64,000 bases of DNA from Nocardioides sp. SYSU D00038 (GCF_016924665.1 NZ_JAFFJT010000005.1:62001-126000), one strand, 5' to 3'. Numbered from the stretch's first letter, positions 17,805 through 26,525 are shown. Program-made: numbers and translations. Notes: a model not told the origin generated them from the sequence alone.

Positions 17805-18965
17805 TCAGGCGGGCCGGGCGCGCGGGCGGCTCAAGGCGGCGAGGGCGACGGCGGGCACCAGCAGCACCCCGGCCAGCACCCCGCAGGTGACGCCGAGGTC
17901 GCCGCCCGCCAGCCCGTCGGCGAGCAGCGGACCGAGGCAGACGCCGAGCCCGACGAGGAACGCGTAGCCCGCCATGCCGGCGCCCGGGGCGTCCTGGCTG
18001 GCGTCGCCGACCACGGCCACCACGGCCGGTACGGCCACCGCCAGCCCGGCGACGAAGACGCCGCTCCCGAGCAGGACGAGCCACGGGGGGCCGGCCACCG
18101 CCTCGACCGCCAGTCCTCCGGCCGCGACGAGGAACGCCGGGGCACCGACCGCGCGTGGGCCCCAGCGCCGGACCGCCACCCCGGCGAGGCAGCCGAGCAC
18201 GATGCCCGGCAGACCGGGCAGCCGCAGCAGCAGGCCCGAGACCGGCCCGGTGGCGCCGAGGCCGGCGCTCGAGGCGGCCAGGGCGACGTACATCCCGACC
18301 AGGGAGGTGAGCACGGTGACCGCCGCGACGTAGCCGACCACGACCTGGCGGCGTCGCAGCAGCGAGCCCAGCGTGCGCACCACCTGCACCACCGACGCGG
18401 CGGTGGCGGGTGGGGGGGTCGCCGGCAGCCGCGTCACCAGCACCGCGAGCAGCAGCAGGAGCGGCACCGGGGCGACCAGCGTCCAGCGCCAGCCGAGCCC
18501 GGGCAGCAGCAGCAGCGACCAGGCCTGGCCGACGATCCCCGCGAGCAGGAAGGCGCTCGACACCACCGCCAGCGCGGCCGGGACCGCCCGCACCGGCACC
18601 ACCCGGGGCAGGTAGGCCAGGGCGACCGGCGGCAGGGCGGGGGCCACGAAGCCCTGCACCGCCCGGGCCGCCACCAGCACCACGAGGTCCGGGGCCAGGC
18701 CCGCGACCACGTCGGCGACGGCGACCACCACCAGCCCGGCGGCCATCACCCGGCGCGGGTCGACGTGGTCGGAGACCGTGGGGAACACCAGGGCGCCGAG
18801 GGCGAAGCCCACGCCGAACACGCTGCCGGTCCAGGCCGCCGCGCCGATCGTCGTGCCCTGCTCCCCGGCGATGGCCGGGACCAGCGGGATCGTGACGTAG
18901 ACGTGCGAGACGACGGCGAGGACGGCGGCCACCAGGACCGCCGTCACCCGCACCTCGCGGTTCAC
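17805..18965 (-). CDS. MFS transporter
   Basis: 386 residues, 12 predicted helices, almost all of the length hydrophobic. The DHVDPRRVMAAG loop between TM2 and TM3 matches the MFS motif A region, and ARAVQGFVAPALPPVALAYLP is the TM4 motif typical of drug:H+ antiporters and sugar-efflux-like members (YnfM/YgaY type). GTG 18965 overlaps the stop of the upstream dehydrogenase by four bases (GTGA), so the two genes form a translationally coupled operon under the divergent XRE regulator. It may export the substrate or product of the dehydrogenase. The substrate is not identifiable. Confidence 0.85.
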   Translation of the reverse strand: MNREVRVTAVLVAAVLAVVSHVYVTIPLVPAIAGEQGTTIGAAAWTGSVFGVGFALGALVFPTVSDHVDPRRVMAAGLVVVAVADVVAGLAPDLVVLVAARAVQGFVAPALPPVALAYLPRVVPVRAVPAALAVVSSAFLLAGIVGQAWSLLLLPGLGWRWTLVAPVPLLLLLAVLVTRLPATPPPATAASVVQVVRTLGSLLRRRQVVVGYVAAVTVLTSLVGMYVALAASSAGLGATGPVSGLLLRLPGLPGIVLGCLAGVAVRRWGPRAVGAPAFLVAAGGLAVEAVAGPPWLVLLGSGVFVAGLAVAVPAVVAVVGDASQDAPGAGMAGYAFLVGLGVCLGPLLADGLAGGDLGVTCGVLAGVLLVPAVALAALSRPRARPA

Positions 18966-19978
18966 CGGCCCGTGGTGAGGACCACCCGGAACCTCGCGTC
19001 GCCCGAAAGCATCCGCTCGTAGCCGGCGGTCACCTCGTCGAGCGGGAAGGTCTCGGTCATCGGCCGCACACCGGTGAGCGCCGCGAACCGCAGGGTGTCC
19101 TCGACGTCCTTGGCGGTGCCCGACGGGTGTCCGTGCACGGTGCGGCTGGGGGCGATCAGCTGGAACGGGCTGACCTCGATCGGCTCGGGGGTCGCACCGA
19201 CGACCAGCAGCTCGCCGTGGGGACGCAGCCCGTCGACGACCGCGCCCATCGCGGCCGAGCTCATCGCGGTGGCCAGGACCACCCGGGCGCCGCCCAGGGC
19301 CTGCAGCCGGGCCGCGACGTCGCCGGCCTCGGCGTCGACGAAGTGGTGGGCACCGAGCTCGCGCGCCAGCTCCGACTTCGCCTCACCGCGCGCGATGGCG
19401 ACGGTCTCGAAGCCCATCCGGCTCGCGAACTGGACGCCGAGGTGGCCCAGGCCGCCGACGCCCAGCACGGCGACCAGGTCGCCCGGGCGGGCACCGCTGC
19501 GGCGCAGCGCGTTGAACGTCGCCACGCCGGCGCAGCCCATCGGCGCTGCCTCCACGGCGGTGAAGACCTCGGGCACCCGGGCCAGCGCGTCGACGGGCAC
19601 GACCGTCGTGTCGGCGTACCCGCCGGCGTACTGCCAGCCCGGGACCTTGACCTCGGGGCAGGAGATGAAGTCGCCGGACCGGCAGGCGTCGCAGCGGCCG
19701 CAGCTGCCGCCGAACCAGCCGACGGCGACGCGGTCACCGACCTGCCAACCCTCGACGCCCGCACCGACCGCGTCGACGCGCCCGGCGACCTCGTGGCCGA
19801 GGACGGCCGGCCACTCGAGCGGGTAGCCGCCGTTGACGAAGTAGGCGTCGGTGTGGCAGATGCCGACCGCCTCGACGCTGACGCGGGCCTGGCCGGGGCC
19901 GGGCTCGACCGGTTCGGTGGCGACGACCTCGAACGGGCCGCCGGCGTGGTCGACGCGGACGGAACGGTGGATGGTCAT
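18962..19978 (-). CDS. Zinc-dependent alcohol dehydrogenase (AdhP-like)
   Basis: 338 residues from ATG 19978, with GAGGAGC upstream; longer readings of the frame have no ribosome site. Medium-chain dehydrogenase: catalytic zinc ligands in GICHTD and GHEVAGRV, structural zinc cysteines in CGRCDACRSGDFISC, and the Rossmann glycine motif LGVGGLGHLG at about 170. It oxidises alcohols or reduces aldehydes with NAD(P). It heads an operon with the MFS gene and is divergent from an XRE regulator across a 203-bp region holding a strong dyad. That arrangement is typical of aldehyde or antibiotic-responsive dehydrogenases. Confidence 0.88.
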   Translation of the reverse strand: MTIHRSVRVDHAGGPFEVVATEPVEPGPGQARVSVEAVGICHTDAYFVNGGYPLEWPAVLGHEVAGRVDAVGAGVEGWQVGDRVAVGWFGGSCGRCDACRSGDFISCPEVKVPGWQYAGGYADTTVVPVDALARVPEVFTAVEAAPMGCAGVATFNALRRSGARPGDLVAVLGVGGLGHLGVQFASRMGFETVAIARGEAKSELARELGAHHFVDAEAGDVAARLQALGGARVVLATAMSSAAMGAVVDGLRPHGELLVVGATPEPIEVSPFQLIAPSRTVHGHPSGTAKDVEDTLRFAALTGVRPMTETFPLDEVTAGYERMLSGDARFRVVLTTGR

Positions 19979-20099
19979 GGGTGCTCCTCGGGGTGGATGC
20001 GGTCCGCCTCTCGGCGGGTCCGTCACCGGACCGGTGGCGGCCTCTCCAGTCTTGGCAGCGCGAGAGCCTCGCGGGGCCGCACCATCGGCCCTGCCCGTC

Positions 20100-20155
20100 C
20101 TGGGACGGTGCTGCCTGGGACGGTGCTGCCTGGGACTGGCAGACCCAGGCAGCAC
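20100..20155. promoter_or_regulatory. Operator region: tandem 15-mer and 12-bp perfect dyad between ADH and XRE regulator
   Basis: CTGGGACGGTGCTGC occurs at 20100-20114 and 20115-20129, followed by a partial third copy. Overlapping it is a perfect 12-bp inverted repeat, GTGCTGCCTGGG (20123-20134) / CCCAGGCAGCAC (20144-20155), with a 9-bp spacer. It ends 26 bp before the regulator's ATG and is the best candidate site for that regulator to control itself and the divergent adh-MFS operon. Confidence 0.6.
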
Positions 20156-20181
20156 GGCGCACCCGTTGCCACAATGGCGCC

Positions 20182-21042
20182 ATGGCGACCACCAACCGCG
20201 AGCTGGCGGACTTCCTGCGCCGGGCCCGCGCCCGCGTCGACCCCGCCGGCACCGGCCTCCCCCACGACGGCCGGATCCGCCGGGTCCCCGGCCTGCGCCG
20301 CGAGGAGGTGGCCATGCTGGCCGGGGTCTCGACCGACTACTACACGCGGCTCGAGCAGGGCCGCCGGATCACGCCGTCCGAGGGCGTGCTCGACGCGCTC
20401 GCCCGGGCCCTCGGGCTCGACGAGACCGGCCGGGCCCACCTCGGCCACCTCACCGCCACGTCGGCCCGCCCCACGCGGCGTCGTACGCCGACCGTGCAGC
20501 GGGTGCGCCCGGGCCTGCACCAGTTCCTCGACTCCCTCGAGGGCCACCCGGCGCTGGTGCTCGGACGCCGCACCGACGTGCTCGCCAGCAACCGGCTGGC
20601 CCGGGCGCTGTTCACCGACTTCGACGCCGTGCCGCCGCGCGAGCGGAGCTACGCCCGCTGGATGTTCCTCGACGAGTCGGCCCGGTCGCTGTTCGTGGAC
20701 TGGGAGGAGCAGGCCCGCACCTGCGTCGAGAACCTCCGGCTCGAGGTCGGCACCCACCCCGACGACCCCGCCCTGCACGACCTGGTCGCCGAGCTCGCCG
20801 AGCGGAGCCCCGAGTTCGCCGCCTGGTGGGAGGAGCACGGCGTCTTCCAGCGCACCTTCGGCACCAAGCGGCTCCAGCACCCGGTGGTGGGCGAGCTCGC
20901 CGTGCAGTACGAGAGCCTCACCCTCCCCGGCGATCCCGACCAGACGCTGTTCGTCTACACCACCGAGCCCGGCACCTCCTCGCGCGAGGCCCTGACCCTT
21001 CTCGCCAGCTGGGCGCTCTCGGAGTCCCCGAGCCGGACCTGA
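20182..21042 (+). CDS. XRE-family regulator with MmyB-like ligand-binding domain
   Basis: 286 residues. The N-terminal helix-turn-helix (about 5-85) includes VPGLRREEVAMLAGVSTDYYTRLEQG, the classic MmyB-group HTH motif. The C-terminal MmyB-like PAS-fold domain (about 105-280) includes LASNRLARALFTDF and RYSxx-type ARWMFLD segments. These regulators are normally divergent from an oxidoreductase gene they control, as here. ATG 20182 begins where the family alignment begins. A second ATG eight bases upstream is out of frame, and no strong ribosome site is seen. Confidence 0.85.
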   Translation: MATTNRELADFLRRARARVDPAGTGLPHDGRIRRVPGLRREEVAMLAGVSTDYYTRLEQGRRITPSEGVLDALARALGLDETGRAHLGHLTATSARPTRRRTPTVQRVRPGLHQFLDSLEGHPALVLGRRTDVLASNRLARALFTDFDAVPPRERSYARWMFLDESARSLFVDWEEQARTCVENLRLEVGTHPDDPALHDLVAELAERSPEFAAWWEEHGVFQRTFGTKRLQHPVVGELAVQYESLTLPGDPDQTLFVYTTEPGTSSREALTLLASWALSESPSRT

Positions 21043-21077
21043 CGTTCGCTCGTGGAGCGATCGGGCACTGTAGGGGC

Positions 21078-22340
21078 ATGACGACCACCACCAGCACGCC
21101 GGGCGGACTCACCGCCGCTGAGGTCGAGCTGCTCGGGCACGACCTCGACGCCATCCGGCAGGACGTCCTCGACGACCGGGGCGAGCGCGACGCGGCGTAC
21201 ATCCGGCGGCTGGTGAAGGTGCAGCGCTGCCTCGAGCTGGGCGGCCGGGTGGTGCTGCTGGCGGGCCGCAACCGCACCGCGTGGGTGGTCGGCACGACCG
21301 CGCTGAGCCTGGCCAAGATCCTCGACAACATGGAGATCGGCCACAACGTCCTGCACGGCCAGTGGGACTGGATGCGCGACCCCAAGATCCACTCCTCCAC
21401 CTGGCAGTGGGACCACACCTCCCCGCCGGAGCAGTGGCAGCGGGCGCACAACCAGGTGCACCACCGCTACACCAACATCATCGGCAAGGACAACGACCTC
21501 GGCTACGGCATCATGCGCGTCGACGAGGCCCAGGAGTGGCGGCCCCGCTACCTCCTCCAGCCGATCCAGAACCTCGTGACCGCCTGCATCTTCGAGCAGG
21601 GCATCGCGATGTACGACCTCGACCTCGGCGAGCACCTGCGCGACAAGCGGAAGATGACGCCGGAGAAGAAGGCGGAGGCGATCACGACCCTCAAGCGGGG
21701 GCTGCGCCAGGCCGCCAAGGACTACGTCGTGTGGCCGTTGCTGTCGGGCCGCGGCTGGCGCGCGACGCTCTCGGCCGACGCGACCGCCAACCTGGTGCGC
21801 AACCTGTGGAGCCACTCGATCATCATGTGCGGCCACTTCCCCGAGGGCGTCGAGGCGTTCGAGCTCGACGAGCTCGACGAGGACGAGTCGCGCGGCGAGT
21901 GGTACGTGCGCCAGATGCTCGGTTCGGCCAACATCTCCGGACCGCCGGTGCTGCACCTGCTCGCCGGCAACCTGTCCCACCAGATCGAGCACCACATGTT
22001 CCCCGACCTGCCGAGCAACCGCTACGCCGAGATAGCGCCACGGGTGCGCCAGGTCTTCGACAAGTACGGCCTCAGCTACTGCTCGCGCCCGCTCGTCCAG
22101 CAGGTCGGCAGCGCCTGGCACAAGGTGGTGCGGCTGTCGCTGCCCAACGGCTGGCTCGCCGACACCAACCGGCGCAACCTGGTGCCCCAGCTCCGCAAGC
22201 TCGCCCGGAGCGCCGGGCGCGGCCCGACGGCCCCCCGTGGTAGCGGCCGGGTCGCCGCGGCGCGTCAGCGCATCGCCACCAGCACCACCGCGCTGAGGAC
22301 GCTGGTGACCACGAAGAACGGCGCGTTGACCGCGCCGTAG
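21078..22340 (+). CDS. Acyl-CoA/fatty-acid desaturase
   Basis: 420 residues. The three histidine boxes of the membrane diiron desaturases are present: HNVLH (about 91), HNQVHH (about 126) and HQIEHH (about 306). Membrane segments flank them. This is the delta-9-type DesA3-like branch, which inserts a double bond into acyl chains and so adjusts membrane fluidity. The last 25 residues are read antisense to the end of the DUF1761 gene (overlap 22265-22340). They look non-conserved, so the stop may have been acquired by read-through of an older end. The gene stands alone, 35 bp after the XRE gene. Confidence 0.88.
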   Translation: MTTTTSTPGGLTAAEVELLGHDLDAIRQDVLDDRGERDAAYIRRLVKVQRCLELGGRVVLLAGRNRTAWVVGTTALSLAKILDNMEIGHNVLHGQWDWMRDPKIHSSTWQWDHTSPPEQWQRAHNQVHHRYTNIIGKDNDLGYGIMRVDEAQEWRPRYLLQPIQNLVTACIFEQGIAMYDLDLGEHLRDKRKMTPEKKAEAITTLKRGLRQAAKDYVVWPLLSGRGWRATLSADATANLVRNLWSHSIIMCGHFPEGVEAFELDELDEDESRGEWYVRQMLGSANISGPPVLHLLAGNLSHQIEHHMFPDLPSNRYAEIAPRVRQVFDKYGLSYCSRPLVQQVGSAWHKVVRLSLPNGWLADTNRRNLVPQLRKLARSAGRGPTAPRGSGRVAAARQRIATSTTALRTLVTTKNGALTAP

Positions 22341-22681
22341 AGCAGCGGGCGCGGGAAGTTCGGGTTGATGGCGATCTGGAAGGTCATCGCGGCCAGGTAG
22401 CCGATGCCCACGATCAGGCCGAACGCCACGGCGTCTCCGGTGCCGGTGACGTCGAGCGCCTCGACGAGGACGGCCGTGGTCAGCACCGTGACCAGCTGGC
22501 AGACGATCGGGCCGGCGGCGGTGAGCAGGGTCGGGGCCGGCGCCGGGGCGCCCTCGCGGCCCAGCGCGACGGCGTAGGGCTTGGCGACGACGACGGCGAA
22601 CCACACTCCGGCCAGCACGACGGACGCGACGGCGGCGACGGCGACCGCCAGCCAGCTGAGGTCACCCAGGACGTTGAACAC
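22265..22681 (-). CDS. DUF1761-type membrane protein
   Basis: 138 residues from GTG 22681, chosen because AAGGAG lies six bases upstream. Four hydrophobic segments (about 10-33, 48-70, 78-100, 112-135) match the four-helix DUF1761 family, with the FQIAINPNFPRPLLYG loop typical of it. Function is unknown. It is divergent from a YafY-type regulator across a 100-bp region containing the dyad AGGACA-N5-TGTCCT, and its 3' end overlaps the convergent desaturase by 76 bp. Confidence 0.7.
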   Translation of the reverse strand: MFNVLGDLSWLAVAVAAVASVVLAGVWFAVVVAKPYAVALGREGAPAPAPTLLTAAGPIVCQLVTVLTTAVLVEALDVTGTGDAVAFGLIVGIGYLAAMTFQIAINPNFPRPLLYGAVNAPFFVVTSVLSAVVLVAMR

Positions 22682-22742
22682 GACGGACTCCTTGGTCTCG
22701 GCGGCCCCGGTGGCCGCTCCGCCACGAGTCTCGAGCAGGTAC

Positions 22743-22759
22743 AGGACAGGTTGTGTCCT
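22743..22759. promoter_or_regulatory. Probable YafY/WYL-regulator operator
   Basis: AGGACA-GGTTG-TGTCCT, a perfect 6+6 dyad with a 5-bp centre. It lies midway between the divergent DUF1761 gene (start 22681) and the WYL regulator (start 22782), where one dimer could control both. Confidence 0.55.
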
Positions 22760-22781
22760 CTTCTCCGGGCACCATGGCGAC

Positions 22782-23762
22782 ATGACCACGACGTCCGGGC
22801 GCCTGCTCGCCCTGCTCTCCCTGCTCCAGACGCGGCGCGACTGGCCCGGCGGCGTGCTGGCCGAGCGGCTCGACGTCAGTCCCCGGACGGTGCGCCGCGA
22901 CATCGACCGGCTGCGCGAGCTGGGCTACCGGATCGCGACGTTCAAGGGTCCCGAGGGTGGCTACCGCCTCGAGGCGGGCTCCGAGCTGCCGCCGCTGCTG
23001 TTCGACGACGACCAGGCCGTGGCGCTGACCGTGGCGCTGCAGCTCGTGGCGACGAACGCGTCCGGTCTCGACGAAGAGGTCGACGAGGCCGCGCTCCGGG
23101 CGCTCGGCTCCGTGCGGCAGGTGCTGCCCGCGCGGCTGCGGCACCGGCTCGACGCGCTGCCCGTCGACGTCGTCGTGCCGCCCGGCAGCACTGCGCCTCC
23201 GGTCGACCGCGACTCCCTCCTCGCCGTGGGCGCCGCCGTCCGCGGCCGTGAGGTGCTCCGGTTCGGGTACGGCGACTCCGGCGGCACCTCGGACGCGGCG
23301 CCCCGCCGGGTAGAGCCCCACCACCTCGTCACCTGGCGGGGCCGGTGGTACCTCGTCGCCTGGGACCTCGACCGCGACGACTGGCGCACCTTCCGCGCCG
23401 ACCGCATCTCGCCGCGGGTGCCGACCGGCCCGCGGTTCACCCCCCGCGAGCTCCCCGGCGGCGACGTCGCCGCGTTCGTCACCGCCCGCTTCCGCGGCTC
23501 CGACGAGGGACCGCGGTGGCCGTGCACCGGCGTCGTCGTCGTCGACCTGCCCCTGGCCGACGCCCGGCCGTACGTCGGCGACGGCGTCGCCGTGGAGGTC
23601 GACGCCACCCGCACGCGGCTCACCCAGGGGTCGTGGTCGTGGGCGGCGCTGGCCGCCTCGCTGTGCCGCTTCGACGCCGACCTCGAGGTCGTCGAGCCGG
23701 TGGAGCTGCGGGAGGCCTTCGCCGTCCTGGCCCGCCGGTCAGGCGCGGCGGCGCGGTCGTGA
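22782..23762 (+). CDS. YafY-type HTH/WYL transcriptional regulator
   Basis: 326 residues from ATG 22782. The N-terminal HTH_11 domain (1-60, with GVLAERLDVSPRTVRRDIDRLRELGY) is followed by a WYL domain (about 140-215, with VLRFGYGD and RWYLVAWDLDRDDWRTFRADRI) and a C-terminal WCX-like domain. The family uses a single ligand-responsive WYL domain to repress or activate a neighbouring gene. Here the obvious target is the divergent DUF1761 membrane gene. The frame is open further upstream, but the family N-terminus begins at this ATG. Confidence 0.85.
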   Translation: MTTTSGRLLALLSLLQTRRDWPGGVLAERLDVSPRTVRRDIDRLRELGYRIATFKGPEGGYRLEAGSELPPLLFDDDQAVALTVALQLVATNASGLDEEVDEAALRALGSVRQVLPARLRHRLDALPVDVVVPPGSTAPPVDRDSLLAVGAAVRGREVLRFGYGDSGGTSDAAPRRVEPHHLVTWRGRWYLVAWDLDRDDWRTFRADRISPRVPTGPRFTPRELPGGDVAAFVTARFRGSDEGPRWPCTGVVVVDLPLADARPYVGDGVAVEVDATRTRLTQGSWSWAALAASLCRFDADLEVVEPVELREAFAVLARRSGAAARS

Positions 23763-23791
23763 CCGTCGCGACCGGTCCCCGGCGTGGCCGC

Positions 23792-23869
23792 TCACCGGTG
23801 GCGACCCACCCAGCCGTGGACGACGACGAACGTGGCGGCCAGCGCGATCACGATCACCAGCGAGATCAC
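23792..23869 (-). CDS. Possible 25-residue single-span membrane peptide
   Basis: GTG 23869 overlaps the STAS gene stop by four bases (GTGA). The 25-codon frame encodes a hydrophobic stretch (MISLVIVIALAATFVVVHGW) followed by a basic tail (VGRHR), the layout of a small tail-in membrane protein. Coupling to the STAS gene and the strongly hydrophobic composition support it. Size makes chance possible. Confidence 0.35.
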   Translation of the reverse strand: MISLVIVIALAATFVVVHGWVGRHR

Positions 23870-24204
23870 CACGGCGCCGACCCGGTGGTCGCGGCCGCAC
23901 AGGCGGCCGCCAGTCTCCTGAACCGGCCCACTGTCACGACGCGGGCGAAGCAGGCCGAGGCGGCGATGATGTCCAGGGTCGCACCGCGGGCCTCGAGCCG
24001 CTCGCGCGTCTGGTCGATGAGACGCACGCTGCGGCCGTCGACGTAGGTGACCCGGCCGACGTCGAGCCGCACCGTGCGACAGCCGAGCGTGGTCAGCTCG
24101 GCCAGCCGCCAGGCCAGGCGACCCCGGCTCACGATGTCGAGCTCACCGACGATCGCCAGCGTGGCGACGGGCGGCTCGTAGGTGGTGGTGAAGGTGGCCT
24201 GCAT
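23866..24204 (-). CDS. STAS-domain protein (anti-sigma-factor antagonist-like)
   Basis: 112 residues, one STAS domain (about 3-95), with beta strands VATLAIVGELDI and TVRLDVGRVTYVDG. In true antagonists such as SpoIIAA/RsbV, the loop after the third strand reads D-S/T-x-G with a phosphorylated Ser/Thr. Here it is YVDGRSVRLI, so the serine is displaced by two positions, and regulation by a kinase may be altered or lost. No anti-sigma or sigma gene is adjacent. The divergent gene has a SigB/SigF-like promoter, which suggests stress context. Confidence 0.75.
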   Translation of the reverse strand: MQATFTTTYEPPVATLAIVGELDIVSRGRLAWRLAELTTLGCRTVRLDVGRVTYVDGRSVRLIDQTRERLEARGATLDIIAASACFARVVTVGRFRRLAAACAAATTGSAPW

Positions 24205-24323
24205 GGCACGGCTCCGAGGTCTCGATCCCGACGGCCGCTGCTGAGCCGGGAGTCACCACGCTAGGCCAGCCCGGTCGTCCGGGTCTCACCCCAACGGGCG
24301 CGATCCCGGCCCCTCGGCCGGAC

Positions 24324-24348
24324 GGTTGACCGCGTGCACCTCGGGTAC
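24324..24348 (+). promoter_or_regulatory. SigB/SigF-like stress promoter
   Basis: GGTTG (24324-24328), a 14-bp spacer and GGGTAC (24343-24348) fit the actinobacterial general-stress sigma consensus GTTT-N14-16-GGGTA. The start of transcription would fall about 28 bp before ATG 24384, leaving room for the GGAAGG ribosome site. Confidence 0.5.
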
Positions 24349-24383
24349 AGGCCAGCCCCATCCGCACACGGAAGGACCACGAC

Positions 24384-24659
24384 ATGGCCACCGGAGAGAC
24401 CGGCTTCGACGACGTCACCTACGACCTGGTGTCGCTCCAGTACCACTCGCTCAAGGCGGGTCACGACTACGGCCAGTACGTCCGGGACGCCGAGAACGCC
24501 GGCCGCGACGACATCGCCCAGTTCTTCAAGGAGGTCATGGAGCAGGACTCCCAGCGCGCCCAGCGCTGCCACGACTTCCTGCGCGACCTCGGCGGCACCG
24601 ACAACACCAGCCCGCAGGGCCACGGCGCGGAGGGCGCCGACCCCAACGCGTCCGCGTGA
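24384..24659 (+). CDS. Small helical protein (ferritin-like fold suspected), stress-associated
   Basis: 91 residues, acidic, with two long amphipathic helices (about 12-38 and 40-66) rich in His, Glu, Asp and Gln (YHSLKAGHDYGQYV, FFKEVMEQDSQRAQRCHDFL) and a disordered tail. The helix pattern resembles half of a four-helix ferritin-like bundle, but no complete metal site is visible, so the fold is only suspected. It lies behind a SigB/SigF-like promoter and directly ahead of a TPP enzyme. Confidence 0.5.
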   Translation: MATGETGFDDVTYDLVSLQYHSLKAGHDYGQYVRDAENAGRDDIAQFFKEVMEQDSQRAQRCHDFLRDLGGTDNTSPQGHGAEGADPNASA

Positions 24660-24665
24660 CCCCGC

Positions 24666-26477
24666 GTGCCTGAGGTGGACAGCGAGCAGGACGAGCGGCC
24701 GCCCCGGCTGGTCGCCGACCTGGTCGTCGAGCGGCTGCGCGCCTGGGGCGTGCACCGGGTCTTCGGCTACTCCGGCGACGGCATCAACGGCCTGATGGGG
24801 GCGCTGCGCCGCGCCGACGGCGACCCGTCGTTCGTCCAGGCCAGGCACGAGGAGAACGCCGCGCTGATGGCGGTCGGCCACGCGAAGTTCACGGGCGGGG
24901 TGGGGGTGGTCACCAGCACCCAGGGCCCGGGCGCCGTGCACCTGCTCAACGGCCTCTACGACGCCAAGCTCGACCACCAGCCGGTCGTCGCGATCGTCGG
25001 GCAGCAGCCCACGACCGCGCTGGGCTCGGAGTACCAGCAGGAGATCGACCTGACCGCGCTGTTCAAGGATGTCGCCGCCCAGTACGTGCAGGCGGTGCTG
25101 GCCCCCGAGCAGGCGGCGATGGTCCTCGACCGCGCGTTCCGCACCGCCCTGGCGACCCGGTCGCCGTGCGTGGTCGTGCTCCCCCACGACGTGCAGGTTG
25201 AGGCGGCTCCGGACGAGCCGCCGCACGAGCACGGCGTCGTGCCGACCACCCCCCAGTGGCGCCCGCCCCGGGTGGTCCCCACCGACGACGACCTCGCCGA
25301 GGCCGCGGCCGTGCTCAACGCCGGCGAACGGGTGGCGCTCCTGGTCGGCCAGGGCGCCCGCGACGCCGGCGACCTCGTGCGCGCGCTGGCCGAGCGACTC
25401 GGCGCGGGCGTGACGACCAGCCTGCTCGGCAAGCCGTGGTGGGACGAGACGCTGCCCACCAGCTGCGGGGTGATGGGCCACCTCGGGACAACGGCCTCGG
25501 CGTGGCTGATGGACCACTGCGACACCCTGCTGATGGTCGGCACCAACGACCCGTGGACCGAGTTCTACCCCGCCCCAGGACAGGCCCGCGGCGTGCAGAT
25601 CGACATCGACGGCCGCCACCTCGGCAACCGCTACCCCGTCGAGGTCGGCCTGGTCGGCGACACCGCCGAGACCGTCACCGCCCTGCTGCCGTTGCTCGAC
25701 GACAGGTCCGGCTCCGCGTGGCAGCAGGACGTCGAGGCCCAGGTGGAGCGCTGGCACCGGGTGGCCGAGCAGCGGGCCGCCGCCGACGCCGCGCCGCTCA
25801 GCCCCGAGCACGTCGTCCGGTCGCTCACCCCGCGGCTGCCCGCCGACGCCCAGGTCAGCGTCGACGTCGGCTCGGTCGTCTACTGGTACGCCCGCCACCT
25901 CACCCTCCCGCCCGGCGTCCAGGCCCACCTGTCCTCGACCCTCGCGTCGATGGGCTCCGGGCTGCCCTACGGCCTGGCCGCCAAGCTCGAGTCCCCCGAC
26001 CGGCCCGTCGTCGCGCTGGTCGGTGACGGTGCCATGCAGATGAACGGGATCGCCGAGCTGGTCACGGTGGCGTCCCGCTGGCGCGACTGGGCCGACCCGC
26101 GGTTCGTCGTGCTCGTGCTCCACAACGGCGACCTCGCCGAGGTCACGTGGGAGCAGCGCGAGACCGAGGGCGACCCGCGCTACGACGTCAGCCAGTCGCT
26201 GCCCGACTTCCCCTACGCGGCGTACGCCGACCTGCTGGGGCTCACCGGCATCCGCGTCGGGGCGGGCGACGACGTGGGCGTCGCCTGGGACCGCGCGCTG
26301 GCCGCCGACCGGCCGGTCGTGCTCGAGGCGGTCGTCGACGCCGACTGGCCGCTGCTGCCGCCGTTCCCCGCCGGCGAGCAGAAGCTCGACAGCTTCCACC
26401 GCGCCCTGGACCAGGAGGACGACGGCGGGCACGCCCGAGCGCTGCTCGACGAGCAGGCGGCGCAGGAGTCCGACTGA
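24666..26477 (+). CDS. Thiamine-pyrophosphate-dependent enzyme, pyruvate-oxidase-like
   Basis: 603 residues with the three-domain POX/AHAS layout. The N-terminal TPP-PYR domain (about 12-185) has the cofactor-activating Glu in RHEENAALMA. A central domain (205-330) follows. The C-terminal TPP-PP domain (385-560) carries VALVGDGAMQMNG followed by LHNGD, the GDG-Nx metal/TPP motif. It lacks obvious features of acetolactate synthase and resembles stress-induced pyruvate oxidases or uncharacterised TPP-requiring proteins of actinobacteria. GTG 24666 is 6 bp after the previous stop, indicating an operon with the small helical gene. Confidence 0.8.
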   Translation: MPEVDSEQDERPPRLVADLVVERLRAWGVHRVFGYSGDGINGLMGALRRADGDPSFVQARHEENAALMAVGHAKFTGGVGVVTSTQGPGAVHLLNGLYDAKLDHQPVVAIVGQQPTTALGSEYQQEIDLTALFKDVAAQYVQAVLAPEQAAMVLDRAFRTALATRSPCVVVLPHDVQVEAAPDEPPHEHGVVPTTPQWRPPRVVPTDDDLAEAAAVLNAGERVALLVGQGARDAGDLVRALAERLGAGVTTSLLGKPWWDETLPTSCGVMGHLGTTASAWLMDHCDTLLMVGTNDPWTEFYPAPGQARGVQIDIDGRHLGNRYPVEVGLVGDTAETVTALLPLLDDRSGSAWQQDVEAQVERWHRVAEQRAAADAAPLSPEHVVRSLTPRLPADAQVSVDVGSVVYWYARHLTLPPGVQAHLSSTLASMGSGLPYGLAAKLESPDRPVVALVGDGAMQMNGIAELVTVASRWRDWADPRFVVLVLHNGDLAEVTWEQRETEGDPRYDVSQSLPDFPYAAYADLLGLTGIRVGAGDDVGVAWDRALAADRPVVLEAVVDADWPLLPPFPAGEQKLDSFHRALDQEDDGGHARALLDEQAAQESD

Positions 26478-26525
26478 GGGAGCGCGGGTACCGGTGGGGT
26501 CCGATCTGCTAGCGATGGAGGAGCC

